DNA from: Rubrobacter indicoceani
Lineage (GTDB): Bacteria; Actinomycetota; Rubrobacteria; Rubrobacterales; Rubrobacteraceae
Length of the DNA: 64,000 nt
Assembly (NCBI RefSeq): GCF_003568865.1
Contig: NZ_CP031115.1
Coordinates: 1,178,001-1,242,000, forward strand
Reading direction: 5' to 3'
The notes under the pieces are model-generated. The model did no database searches, was not told the DNA's origin, and worked only from the letters and a program-made list of their open reading frames with translations. Both the position numbers and the translations under genes were made by a program. Below, one piece after another: positions 34,715 through 42,175 of the stretch; within the stretch, counting starts at the first letter, position 1; each line of letters opens with the position of its first letter.

Positions 34715-34749
34715 GATAGCTCCTCTCTCGCTGAAACTGCTACAACCAT

Positions 34750-34788
34750 ATTCTATCTCAGTTCGCGCTCCCGGGCTTGCGGTACAAT
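34750..34788. promoter_or_regulatory. Divergent -10 elements for the small membrane protein and Crp/Fnr gene
   Basis: TAGAAT on the minus strand (34755-34750) faces the small membrane gene; TACAAT on the plus strand (34783-34788) faces the regulator gene. -35 matches are weak for both. Confidence 0.4.
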
Positions 34789-34833
34789 CGGACGGCAAGG
34801 AAAGGCAGAGAAGGCAGCAAGGGAGCAACAGGG

Positions 34834-35532
34834 GTGGAGCTAGACCAGTCTCTTAGTGAATACTCGCGTCTGCGCGAGCAGGAGTGCCGCGAGCTTCTGC
34901 GCCTCTTCGAAGAGCTCGGAATCGCTACCGCAGAGCGCGTCTACGCGCCGGGGGACGTTGTATACCGCGAAGGCGAATACGGCGATGGTCTCTATATCCT
35001 CACCTCCGGGGTCCTGAAGCTCTTCCGGCCGTACTCCGCCACCAAAGAGGCGACGCTGCGCTTACTGAACAACTGGGATATCTTCGGTCACCTCGCCTTC
35101 GAGGGGGAGACCAAGCAGCGGGCCTACGCCGAAGCCGTTACCGAGTGCCGGGTTACAAAGGCGCCCAAGATATTCGTCGAGCGGGCCATCAAACGCGACT
35201 CAAGGGTCGCGTTCAAGATCCTGACCCTCTCCGAGCTGCGCCTCGTGCAGTATGAGGAGCTTGTAAAGTGTCTGCTCCCTCGCGAGACGGAGGTGCGCGT
35301 CGCAAACCTTCTGCCGCTTCTGGCCAACAAGTTCGGTCAGCCGGACGGTGGCGGTGGCATGACGATAGCCCTGCGCCTGACGCACCAGGATCTCGCGGCG
35401 ATGGTGGCCTCGACCCGCGAGTCGGTGACGAAGGTGCTCAACGACTTCCGAAGCCGGGACCTGATAGCCATTCAATCCGGGAGGATCACCCTCAAAGACC
35501 AGCCCGCGCTGGAGATCCTCAGCCGCGACTAG
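34834..35532 (+). CDS. Crp/Fnr-family transcriptional regulator
   Basis: The 232-residue protein has a cyclic-nucleotide-binding-like domain (YAPGDVVYREGEYGDGLYILTSG-type strand-loop, seen in pieces) and a C-terminal winged helix with LTHQDLAAMVASTRESVTKVLNDF and the wing. The N-terminal cysteine cluster of oxygen-sensing Fnr is absent; only one cysteine lies near the start. The effector is not evident; the phosphate-binding cassette is only partly conserved. GTG 34834 follows GGGAGCAACAGG; the longer open frame has no ribosome site. Confidence 0.88.
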   Translation: MELDQSLSEYSRLREQECRELLRLFEELGIATAERVYAPGDVVYREGEYGDGLYILTSGVLKLFRPYSATKEATLRLLNNWDIFGHLAFEGETKQRAYAEAVTECRVTKAPKIFVERAIKRDSRVAFKILTLSELRLVQYEELVKCLLPRETEVRVANLLPLLANKFGQPDGGGGMTIALRLTHQDLAAMVASTRESVTKVLNDFRSRDLIAIQSGRITLKDQPALEILSRD

Positions 35533-35636
35533 CACCGAGCGGGCTGGTTTTGCAACGCTCCTGATGTATATTCACGTGCCGGAACTGACCTGACCGGGCG
35601 GCACCCGGTGACGAAACGGATTTCGGGAGTGATGCG

Positions 35637-36464
35637 TTGAGAGAGTTCATCGAGGCGTTTTTACTCGGGATAGTGCAGGGGCTCACCGAGTTTCTGCCGG
35701 TGTCGAGTTCCGGGCATCTTTTGCTCGGGCAGTATTTTCTCGGCGTAAGCCAGGAGCGTTTCGGCCTTGCTTTCGATGTAGCCCTGCACATGGGGACGTT
35801 GACGGCGGTCGTGGCTTTTTTCTGGAACGACCTCTGGCGGATGGTCTACGCTTTCATGCGCTCCCTGACGCGCAGACGCAACCTCACCACGGACAACGAC
35901 CAGCGTCTTGCCTACCTCGTTATCGCCTCGGTGTTTCCGGCGGCGGTTATAGGGTTGCTCTTCGAGGACATCATCTCGACGATACTCAGAAACCCGTGGA
36001 TAGTCGTCGTGAACCTCGTGCTTGTCGGGATACTCTTTATAGTGGCCGAGCGGATGGGCCGAAAGACGGAGCGCATGACCAAGCTCACCTTCCCGCAGGC
36101 CCTCGGTATCGGCTTCGCCCAGGCCGCCGCGCTCGTGCCGGGCGTGTCGCGCTCCGGGGCGACGATCACCCTCGGCCTTTTTCTGGGGCTTCGCCGCGAG
36201 GAGGCGGCGAGGTTCTCGTTTCTGATGAGCGTCCCGATAATCGCCGGGGCAGGCGCGATGCAGCTTCTGGAAGTCATATCCACCGGGATGGACGCCGCTC
36301 AGGTGCGGATCTTTGTTATCGGGTTTGTCTCGTCCGGCATCGTCGGCTACCTCGCCATCCGCTTCTTTATCGGCTTTGTCGCCAACCACAGCCTCCGGGC
36401 CTTCGCCTACTATCGATTCGCGCTCGCCGCCGTCGTGACCGTTCTGCTCCTGACGTTCTTCTAG
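35637..36464 (+). CDS. uppP: Undecaprenyl-diphosphatase
   Basis: UppP recycles undecaprenyl pyrophosphate to the monophosphate carrier used for peptidoglycan. The 275-residue protein has about eight membrane segments and the two signature regions: TEFLPVSSSGHLLLG with E18 and H27, and PGVSRSGATITLGLFLG. Length is normal. The start is TTG following a GGGAG that is about nine bases upstream. A TATATT near 35570 may be the -10. Confidence 0.94.
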   Translation: MREFIEAFLLGIVQGLTEFLPVSSSGHLLLGQYFLGVSQERFGLAFDVALHMGTLTAVVAFFWNDLWRMVYAFMRSLTRRRNLTTDNDQRLAYLVIASVFPAAVIGLLFEDIISTILRNPWIVVVNLVLVGILFIVAERMGRKTERMTKLTFPQALGIGFAQAAALVPGVSRSGATITLGLFLGLRREEAARFSFLMSVPIIAGAGAMQLLEVISTGMDAAQVRIFVIGFVSSGIVGYLAIRFFIGFVANHSLRAFAYYRFALAAVVTVLLLTFF

Positions 36465-36506
36465 CCCCGTTCAGCCCTGGATCACCGGGCAGCCGCCCGC
36501 ACCATC

Positions 36507-36515
36507 TGCTAACTT
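36507..36515 (+). promoter_or_regulatory. Extended -10 element upstream of pheA
   Basis: TGC followed by TAACTT (36510-36515) is an extended -10 ending six bases before an ATG at 36522. It would give a pheA leader of about 160 bases. Confidence 0.4.
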
Positions 36516-36521
36516 TGGACC

Positions 36522-36599
36522 ATGCAGACCGCAGCCGACACGCGCTCCGGGACAGACCGAAACGGACGATTTACCCGGGCGGCGGGCAAGAGCCGCTGA
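36522..36599 (+). CDS. Putative 25-residue leader ORF ahead of pheA
   Basis: ATG 36522 to TGA 36599 encodes 25 residues, MQTAADTRSGTDRNG then a basic end FTRAAGKSR. Its only support is the start position, six bases after an extended -10, the geometry of leaderless genes elsewhere in the window. It has one phenylalanine, so classic Phe attenuation is not indicated. GC-rich segments at 36579-36587 and 36609-36618 could fold together in the leader. Confidence 0.25.
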   Translation: MQTAADTRSGTDRNGRFTRAAGKSR

Positions 36600-36680
36600 G
36601 CGGAAGACGCCCCGCCGGGCCCGCAACACCCCGAACACGTTACCGGAATCGAAAGACCATCACAAAAGGATGCGACGGAC

Positions 36681-37808
36681 ATGAGCCAGGATCCCCGAAA
36701 AACCAGCGACGTTCAGGAAGAGCCGGACATGGATCACTTCCGGGCAGGCATAGACGAGGTGGACTCGGAGATAGTGCGCCTGCTAGACCGTCGGGCGCGG
36801 CTGGCGCGGGGGATAGGTGAGATCAAGAAATCAAAGGGTCTCGACACCTACGTGCCGTCGCGCGAAAGAAAAGTCCTTGACCGCGTCCGGGAGATAAGCA
36901 AAGGCGATTTCCCGAAGGGCGGCCTCGAATCGGTGTTTCGGGAGATTATCTCAAGCTCCATCTCCCTGGAGGAGCGGATGAAGGTCGCCTACCTCGGTCC
37001 GGAGACGACCTTCACCCACGAGGCGGCGATGCGGGCCTTCGGCAACAGCCTCGAGCTAGTGCCGCAGGCCACCGTTGCGGACGTGTTCGCCCTTGTGGAG
37101 CGCGGCGAGGCAAGCCAGGGGGTCGTCCCGGTCGAGAACTCCATGGAAGGCGCGGTAACGCACACACTCGATGAACTCACGACCAGCCCGCTGAAGATCT
37201 GCGGCGAGGTCTACCTGCCCGTCTCGCAGAACCTTCTCTCCGGCGAGAGAACCATCGAAGACGTGCGGATGGTCTGCTCGCACCCGATGGCGCTGGCCCA
37301 GACAACGGTGTGGCTCCGGCGGGAACTCCCGGCCGTGGAGATCCAGGAAGTCACCTCGACCGCCGAGGCCGCAAGAAGGGCCGCCGTCGAGCCGGGCGTC
37401 GCCGCCGTCGGAAGCGTGCTGGCCGCCGACGCGCACGGCCTCTCCATCCTTGCGCGGAACATCCAGGAAGCCCGCACCAACACCACCCGCTTTATCGTTA
37501 TCGGCAGGAAATGGGCCGGAAGGACCGGACGCGACAAGACCTCCATAGTCCTTGACCCGTCGCTCCGGGACCGGCCCGGCATGCTGCGCGATACGCTCGC
37601 CATCCTTGCGGACGAGGGGATAAATATGATCCGCATCGAGAGCCGCCCGAACCGGGGACGGGCGTGGACCTATATCTTCTTTATAGACGTTCAGGGACAC
37701 CCCGAAGACGACAACGTCCGGCGCGCCCTAGAAACCCTTGAAGAGAAGTGTCACCACCTCGCCGTGATCGGGGCCTACCCCGAGACCTCGCCCGTACCGG
37801 TCGACTAG
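36681..37808 (+). CDS. pheA: Bifunctional chorismate mutase/prephenate dehydratase
   Basis: The 375-residue protein combines an AroQ-type chorismate mutase (residues about 17-98: RAGIDEVDSEIVRLLDRRARLA, IKKSKG, VPSRERKV), a prephenate dehydratase (about 99-280: VAYLGPETTFTHEAA, GVVPVENSMEGAV, the catalytic NTTRFIVIG) and a C-terminal ACT domain with GMLRDTLAILADEGI and ESRPNRGRAWTY, which senses phenylalanine. It converts chorismate to phenylpyruvate in two steps. The fused form is less usual in actinobacteria than separate enzymes. It is followed after 18 bases by a small HTH gene. Confidence 0.93.
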   Translation: MSQDPRKTSDVQEEPDMDHFRAGIDEVDSEIVRLLDRRARLARGIGEIKKSKGLDTYVPSRERKVLDRVREISKGDFPKGGLESVFREIISSSISLEERMKVAYLGPETTFTHEAAMRAFGNSLELVPQATVADVFALVERGEASQGVVPVENSMEGAVTHTLDELTTSPLKICGEVYLPVSQNLLSGERTIEDVRMVCSHPMALAQTTVWLRRELPAVEIQEVTSTAEAARRAAVEPGVAAVGSVLAADAHGLSILARNIQEARTNTTRFIVIGRKWAGRTGRDKTSIVLDPSLRDRPGMLRDTLAILADEGINMIRIESRPNRGRAWTYIFFIDVQGHPEDDNVRRALETLEEKCHHLAVIGAYPETSPVPVD

Positions 37809-37826
37809 GTTTTCCGAAAGCCCTTC

Positions 37827-38054
37827 GTGGACTTCAAGCGTGCGGCCCGGCAGGTGCTCGCGGAGGTCGGCAGGCCGCTGCACTACACCGACATAACCGA
37901 GCTTGCCCTGAAAGACGGCTACCTCAGAAGCGCGGGCCGGACGCCCCAGAACACCATGCGCGCCCGCCTCTCGGTGGACGTTCGCGACAACTCCGACTCG
38001 CCGTTCGCGCAGACCGCGCCGGGCGTCTACGGCCTGTCGGAGTGGGAAAAGTGA
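37827..38054 (+). CDS. HARE-HTH (winged helix) domain protein
   Basis: The 75-residue protein is nearly all one HARE-HTH domain: FKRAARQVLAEVGRPLHYTDITELA (in pieces), GRTPQNTMRARLSVDVR and a final GVYGLSEWEK. The fold appears in RNA polymerase delta subunit, ASXL and restriction-linked proteins. Here it stands alone and has no partner domain. GTG 37827 has no ribosome site; it follows pheA by 18 bases. DNA binding is likely, but targets are unknown. Confidence 0.75.
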   Translation: MDFKRAARQVLAEVGRPLHYTDITELALKDGYLRSAGRTPQNTMRARLSVDVRDNSDSPFAQTAPGVYGLSEWEK

Positions 38055-38142
38055 GCCGAAAACCCGCCAAGAGCCGGGGGCTTTAGGGTATATTCTTCCC
38101 CGGAAAGCAGATAGACGCCAGCTACAAGAAGGAGAGGCAAGA

Positions 38143-38907
38143 GTGGTCGAGGTCGAGGATCTCACGGTCGAGGCGGCCTGGAAGGTCGGGAACCTCGGCG
38201 ACTTCGCAGAACGGGTCGAGCGGGCCGCAAGGACCGTTGACGCGCTCGTCGGCGAGCGGGAGGCTGCGGCGGTGATCTACGAAGCCGCTCTTATGAAGAG
38301 CGGTCGCCGGCAGCCCGAGGTGCGCGAGCTCGTGGACCGCTTTCGCGAGCGGTTTGAGGATGAGGAGGAAGACTTGACCATCCCCCGGATGAGCGGCATC
38401 ATGGGCGTCGAGTCCGACGAGTGGTTTTTCGGAGACGACTCCCTGCGCCTGCTGGCCGGGATGCTCCTCGGGCAGTTTCAGCACCGCGTCGCCCAGTACA
38501 GTTACCTCTCGGAGCGCGACGTTCTGCGCCGCTGGGCCGACGCTTACGACACCCGCCTGTTTATCCGACGCCGAATCTACGACACCGAGCCGGTCGTCGG
38601 CGTGGTCGCCGGGTTCGACCTCGCCCTGCTCCAGAACCTCCGCGTCCTCTGCGGGGGGAACACCCTTGTCCCGACCGCCGGGGTCGCCCGAACCCTCTCC
38701 AACCTCGGGTTCTCCGGCGAGGACGATGCCTACGAAACCCTTGCCCGCGCCGAAGGGCTCGCCCTGCATCTGGAACTACCGGCCCCGATGGTCGGGGCGA
38801 TGCTGGAAGACCTCTACGGCGAAGACTTCACCGATTTCTCCGAACCCCCCGAGAAAGCAGCGCAAAAGGAAAACCCGGACGATATGGAGGTAGACGAGCA
38901 AGAATAG
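38143..38907 (+). CDS. Unrecognised acidic protein
   Basis: I cannot name this 254-residue protein. It is largely helical, with no membrane segment or catalytic motif. The N-terminal half is rich in Glu/Arg (REAAAVIYEAALMKSGRRQ, ELVDRFRERFEDEEEDL), the middle has SDEWFFGDDSLRLLAGML and a tryptophan/arginine-rich patch (RRWADAYDTRLFIRRRIYD), and the C-terminus is strongly acidic. GTG follows AAGGAG with a good spacing, and a TATATT hexamer near 38090 may be its -10. Confidence 0.65.
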   Translation: MVEVEDLTVEAAWKVGNLGDFAERVERAARTVDALVGEREAAAVIYEAALMKSGRRQPEVRELVDRFRERFEDEEEDLTIPRMSGIMGVESDEWFFGDDSLRLLAGMLLGQFQHRVAQYSYLSERDVLRRWADAYDTRLFIRRRIYDTEPVVGVVAGFDLALLQNLRVLCGGNTLVPTAGVARTLSNLGFSGEDDAYETLARAEGLALHLELPAPMVGAMLEDLYGEDFTDFSEPPEKAAQKENPDDMEVDEQE

Positions 38908-38957
38908 GAAAAATCCTTTCTATACCTCTCACGGAAGGGCAAGCAAGAAACAAGGCA

Positions 38958-38985
38958 TTGTCTCCGGAAGCCACGATGCTAGAAT
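38958..38985 (+). promoter_or_regulatory. Promoter upstream of the HTH/cold-shock gene
   Basis: TTGTCT (38958-38963), a 16-base spacer and TGC-TAGAAT (38980-38985) form an extended promoter. The next start is at 39113, so the leader would be about 120 bases, long enough for the temperature-responsive leaders common in cold-shock genes. GATGCTAGAATGCC is repeated exactly at 42080-42093. Confidence 0.45.
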
Positions 38986-39112
38986 GCCCGTCAACAAAAA
39001 GACGTGATAGACGCGAGTGCATACATCAGGATAACGCAAGAGCCACAGATCCAGACCGGGGAGAGGTTTAAAGAGTCTGTAGCATGGACGTAGTAAATAA
39101 GGAAGGCTAGAG

Positions 39113-39829
39113 ATGACCGACTCCAAGAAGCGCATAGCCTTAAAGCCGCACATGGCACAAATAAGAGAATGGGTAGAGGACGGCAAAAGCGATGACTGGA
39201 TCGCGGACGCCCTGGGAACGAGCGCCTCTTCCGTGCAGTCCTTCCGTTCGCGCAACGACATCTACCGCAGAGAGCGGCTCTACCGCGAACCGGAGAGCGT
39301 CTTCGAGGGGGTGCTCGACAAAGGGGAGAGCGACGGCTGGGGTCTGTGGCTCGACCCGGCGGTGTCGGACGACCCTATCTGGCGCGAACACTGGGCCAAC
39401 GTGGACGCGGTGGTGGTGAAGGTGGCGGAGGATGTCATCGTCCTTGAAGCCGACCGCGAGGGCGGCTCCCCCGAAGAGGCCGATTTTTCCTTTATCCCCG
39501 CCGGAGCTACCGCAGGCCAACCGGCGGCAAACGGAACCGCTGAACCGGCGGGTTCCGAACCGGCGGGTTCCGAACCGGCGGTTTCAGAACCCGCGGTTTC
39601 GGAACCCGCTGTGTCCGGCGCCGAGAACACCGAGCAGGGCCGGGTGAAGTGGTTCGATCCGGACAAGGGCTACGGCTTTATCGTGCGGCCTACCGGGGAA
39701 GACCTCTTCGTGCATCACTCCGAAGTGGAGGGCGATGCTTCGACCCTCGGGCCGAACGAGGATGTCGAGTACGTGGTGGGTCGCAATGATCGGGGGCCGA
39801 ACGCCCGCAGTGTCCGCCTTCTCGACTGA
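39113..39829 (+). CDS. HTH-linker-cold-shock domain fusion protein
   Basis: The 238-residue protein ends in a complete cold-shock domain (176-238) with RNP1 KGYGFI and RNP2 DLFVHHS, which bind single-stranded RNA or DNA. The first 50 residues look like a helix-turn-helix (AQIREWVEDGKSDDWIADALGTSASS), and residues 70-135 are an acidic middle part. A repeat EPAGS (two copies) then EPAVS (three copies), residues 144-168, links the domains. Classic cold-shock proteins are only about 67 residues. The DUF2723 gene overlaps its end by 44 bases, though that start is uncertain. Confidence 0.8.
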   Translation: MTDSKKRIALKPHMAQIREWVEDGKSDDWIADALGTSASSVQSFRSRNDIYRRERLYREPESVFEGVLDKGESDGWGLWLDPAVSDDPIWREHWANVDAVVVKVAEDVIVLEADREGGSPEEADFSFIPAGATAGQPAANGTAEPAGSEPAGSEPAVSEPAVSEPAVSGAENTEQGRVKWFDPDKGYGFIVRPTGEDLFVHHSEVEGDASTLGPNEDVEYVVGRNDRGPNARSVRLLD

Positions 39830-41270
39830 GCGGTCCGGGCTTCTGCGCGAGGCGGTCCCGGCGGCTCTTGTCGGCCTGGCCTCGCTCGGTGGTTATCTCT
39901 TCACCCTTGCTCCGACGGTGGCCTCAAACGATGCGGGGCGTTTTCAGGTGGCGGCCCCGCTGCTGGGCACGGGCCACCCGACCGGATACCCGACCTTTAT
40001 TCTTGCGGGGAAGCTGTTTACCTCTCTCCCCGTCGGGGACGTTGCCTACCGCGTGAACCTGATGGCGGCGGTCTTCGGGGCCGCCGCCGTTGTCCTGCTC
40101 TTTCTTGTCGCTCGCGGCCTCGGTGCGGGACGCGCTCCGGCGGCGGGGGCGGCGCTGCTCTTTGCCTTCTCCGGGACGTTCTGGTCTCAGGCGACGCTCG
40201 GCGAGGTCTACACGATGCATGCTTTCTTTGTTCTGCTTGTCACCCTGCTTCTGCTGCGGTGGCGCAGGCGGGGTGGGTTTGCGGGTGTTGTGGCGGCGGC
40301 TCTTATCTACGGGTTGTCGTTCGGGAACAACGCCGGGGTGGTGCTGTTCGGGCTGATGTTCGCGGTGTTGCTGCTCTTCGGCGGTCAGGGACGGGTTACG
40401 CTCCGGGTGCTCGTCTCCGGGGCGGCGGCGTTTCTTGTCGGGTTGTCGGTCTATGCTTACCTGCCGATCCGGGGCTTCGCCGGGGCCTGGCACAACTTCG
40501 GAGACCCGGTGAACAACTGGACCGACGTCTGGAACCTTGCCTCCGGGGCGCGGTTTCAGGGCCTGATGGACCCGTCGCCGGGGAGCGTCTTCGGGGAAAT
40601 CAGGGTGTTCCTTGCGGAGGTTTTCTCCCAGGCTCCGGCGCCCTTCGGGTACGCCCTGCCGGTGCTGGTCGCCTTCGGAGCTGTCTTCGGCCTTGTCAGG
40701 CTCGTTGTCCGGGGTGAGGCGGCGGTCGCGGTCGCCGTTGGGGCGGGGCTTGTGATCCCCCTGTTCTACGCCCTCTCCTACGGGATAGACGACGTGGCGG
40801 TCTACTATCTGCCGGTGTATCTCGTGGCGGCTCTGCTGTTTGCGGTCGGGATAACGGGGGCGGCGGGGCTTCTCGGGGCGGCGGGCGGCGGGATTGCGTT
40901 TGCGCCCCTGCTGCTCGGTGCGCTGCTGCTGGGTCTGAACTTCGCGCCCTCCGACCGGAGCGAGGACTATGAGGAGCGGGAGCTTTCGGAAAAGACCCTC
41001 GCCTCCCTGCCGGACGACGCCATACTGTACGGGAAGGTCCAGATCGTCCCGATGGCCTACCTGATAGAGATCGAGGGAGAGAGACCCGACGTGGTCCTCC
41101 GGTGGCTTGACGGACGCACGCTCGACGAGAACTTCGAGCGCGACGTAGCGAGCGGTCGGGCGGTCTACTTTATCTCCGACGAAAGCTACACAGGCGAGTA
41201 CCTGCCCGCCGCCGAGGAGATCGCCACCTCCAGCCGGGAGGGCGACCTTATCTCCTTTACACCGCGCTAG
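39786..41270 (+). CDS. DUF2723 polytopic membrane protein (PMT-like)
   Basis: The 494-residue protein has about ten to twelve membrane helices and the DUF2723 opening LAPTVASNDAGRFQVAAPLLG with HPTGYPTF, and a later SQATLGEVYTMHAFF. The conserved acidic/His positions and topology resemble protein O-mannosyltransferases. A C-terminal soluble part of about 100 residues follows. The start is uncertain: ATG 39786 overlaps the previous gene by 44 bases; GTG near 39810 is an alternative. A role in envelope glycosylation is plausible but not proven. Confidence 0.78.
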   Translation: MIGGRTPAVSAFSTERSGLLREAVPAALVGLASLGGYLFTLAPTVASNDAGRFQVAAPLLGTGHPTGYPTFILAGKLFTSLPVGDVAYRVNLMAAVFGAAAVVLLFLVARGLGAGRAPAAGAALLFAFSGTFWSQATLGEVYTMHAFFVLLVTLLLLRWRRRGGFAGVVAAALIYGLSFGNNAGVVLFGLMFAVLLLFGGQGRVTLRVLVSGAAAFLVGLSVYAYLPIRGFAGAWHNFGDPVNNWTDVWNLASGARFQGLMDPSPGSVFGEIRVFLAEVFSQAPAPFGYALPVLVAFGAVFGLVRLVVRGEAAVAVAVGAGLVIPLFYALSYGIDDVAVYYLPVYLVAALLFAVGITGAAGLLGAAGGGIAFAPLLLGALLLGLNFAPSDRSEDYEERELSEKTLASLPDDAILYGKVQIVPMAYLIEIEGERPDVVLRWLDGRTLDENFERDVASGRAVYFISDESYTGEYLPAAEEIATSSREGDLISFTPR

Positions 41271-41285
41271 CTTTGCGGCGCCGCC

Positions 41286-41951
41286 TTACTCCGAAACCGG
41301 CTCGTCTTTCGGAACGACGGGTTCTCCGGCCTTCGGGATGTGCGAGGTATCCGCAAGGGACGCGAGCTCCCAGGCGCCGTCGGCGCCGACCAGAACCCGG
41401 GTGATGGAGGCGTTCCCCGCCCGCTCCCCGTCCGCCAGAACGTCCGGGCCGAAGATGTCCCTGAGGTACGCGCGCATCACGCCGCCGTGGGAGACGATAA
41501 CCGTGCGCTCACCGGTCGTGAGCCTGCTCAGTATCTCGTGGATGGCCGGGGCAAAGCGGGCGAGTATCTCCGGGTCGGTCTCGGCCCCGATGATGCTCCA
41601 GCCTTCTTCTTCGGAGGCTTCCCTGAAACGGGCGACTATGTCCGGCATCTCGCGCTCGCGCTCGGGCCAGGTGTTCCCCTCGAACAGGCCGCCGCCCCGC
41701 TCCGTCAGCTCCGCAACCGGGACCACCGCGCCCTCGTACCCGCACGACCGGGCTACAATCTGCGCCGTCTCGAACGCCCGCACGAGGGGGCTTGCGTAGA
41801 ACGAGTGGACCGCTACGCCCCGAAGAGCCTCCCCGGCGTAGCGGGCCTGCTCCCGCCCGAGCTTCGAAAGCGGGTAATCAAGCTGACCCTGCCAGACCCC
41901 CTCCGCGTTCGCCGTTGACTGACCGTGGCGGATCAGGATGATCTCCCTCAA
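41286..41951 (-). CDS. Histidine phosphatase (phosphoglycerate mutase-like)
   Basis: The 221-residue protein has the phosphohistidine motif LIRHGQSTANAEGVWQGQLDYPLS and the second catalytic block VIVSHGGVMRAYL. These mark the histidine phosphatase superfamily, cofactor-dependent phosphoglycerate mutase-like branch; many members act on sugar phosphates or other small phosphates rather than in glycolysis. The TTG start is preceded by GGAGAG about eight bases upstream. It is divergent from the 42157 gene. Confidence 0.88.
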   Translation of the reverse strand: MREIILIRHGQSTANAEGVWQGQLDYPLSKLGREQARYAGEALRGVAVHSFYASPLVRAFETAQIVARSCGYEGAVVPVAELTERGGGLFEGNTWPEREREMPDIVARFREASEEEGWSIIGAETDPEILARFAPAIHEILSRLTTGERTVIVSHGGVMRAYLRDIFGPDVLADGERAGNASITRVLVGADGAWELASLADTSHIPKAGEPVVPKDEPVSE

Positions 41952-42079
41952 ACCCGACTCTCCTTTTCTGTTTCTGACTCTGGTGGGTTCTTCTGCGGTT
42001 CCGGCATCTTCCGGAGCCTTCGCAAAGACCTAGTAGTATCACATGCAGAAAGCGGCTTCGGAACGCCGGGGGCCGGGCT

Positions 42080-42093
42080 GATGCTAGAATGCC
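42080..42093 (+). promoter_or_regulatory. Extended -10, duplicate of the one before the cold-shock gene
   Basis: GATGCTAGAATGCC is identical over 14 bases to 38975-38988; TAGAAT (42085-42090) with TGC before it is an extended -10. No -35 is evident at the expected spacing. Confidence 0.4.
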
Positions 42094-42100
42094 GATGCTC

Positions 42101-42175
42101 ATGGCCCAGCAGACGCCCGAAAAAACAGCGACGCAGAAAACCCCGCCCCGCCGGAAGTGTCCGGCGTGTCGGTAG
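42101..42175 (+). CDS. Putative 24-residue upstream ORF ending CPAC-Arg
   Basis: ATG 42101 (or ATG 42095) to TAG 42175 encodes a basic peptide ending RRKCPACR. It begins 10 bases after a -10 hexamer, close to the expected transcript start, and its last codons overlap the GTG of the following gene in another frame. It may be a leader peptide, or the true N-terminus of the next protein if the sequence has a frameshift; I cannot decide. Confidence 0.25.
   Translation: MAQQTPEKTATQKTPPRRKCPACR

Noticed and set aside
36465-36680. T-box or known riboswitch ahead of pheA
   Set aside because: I find no T-box sequence or known riboswitch core. Only a possible short frame and GC-rich pairing are visible.
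39540-39612. Short repeat array as CRISPR
   Set aside because: The near-repeats of 15 bases lie in frame within the HTH-cold-shock gene and encode a pentapeptide linker; there are no unique spacers.
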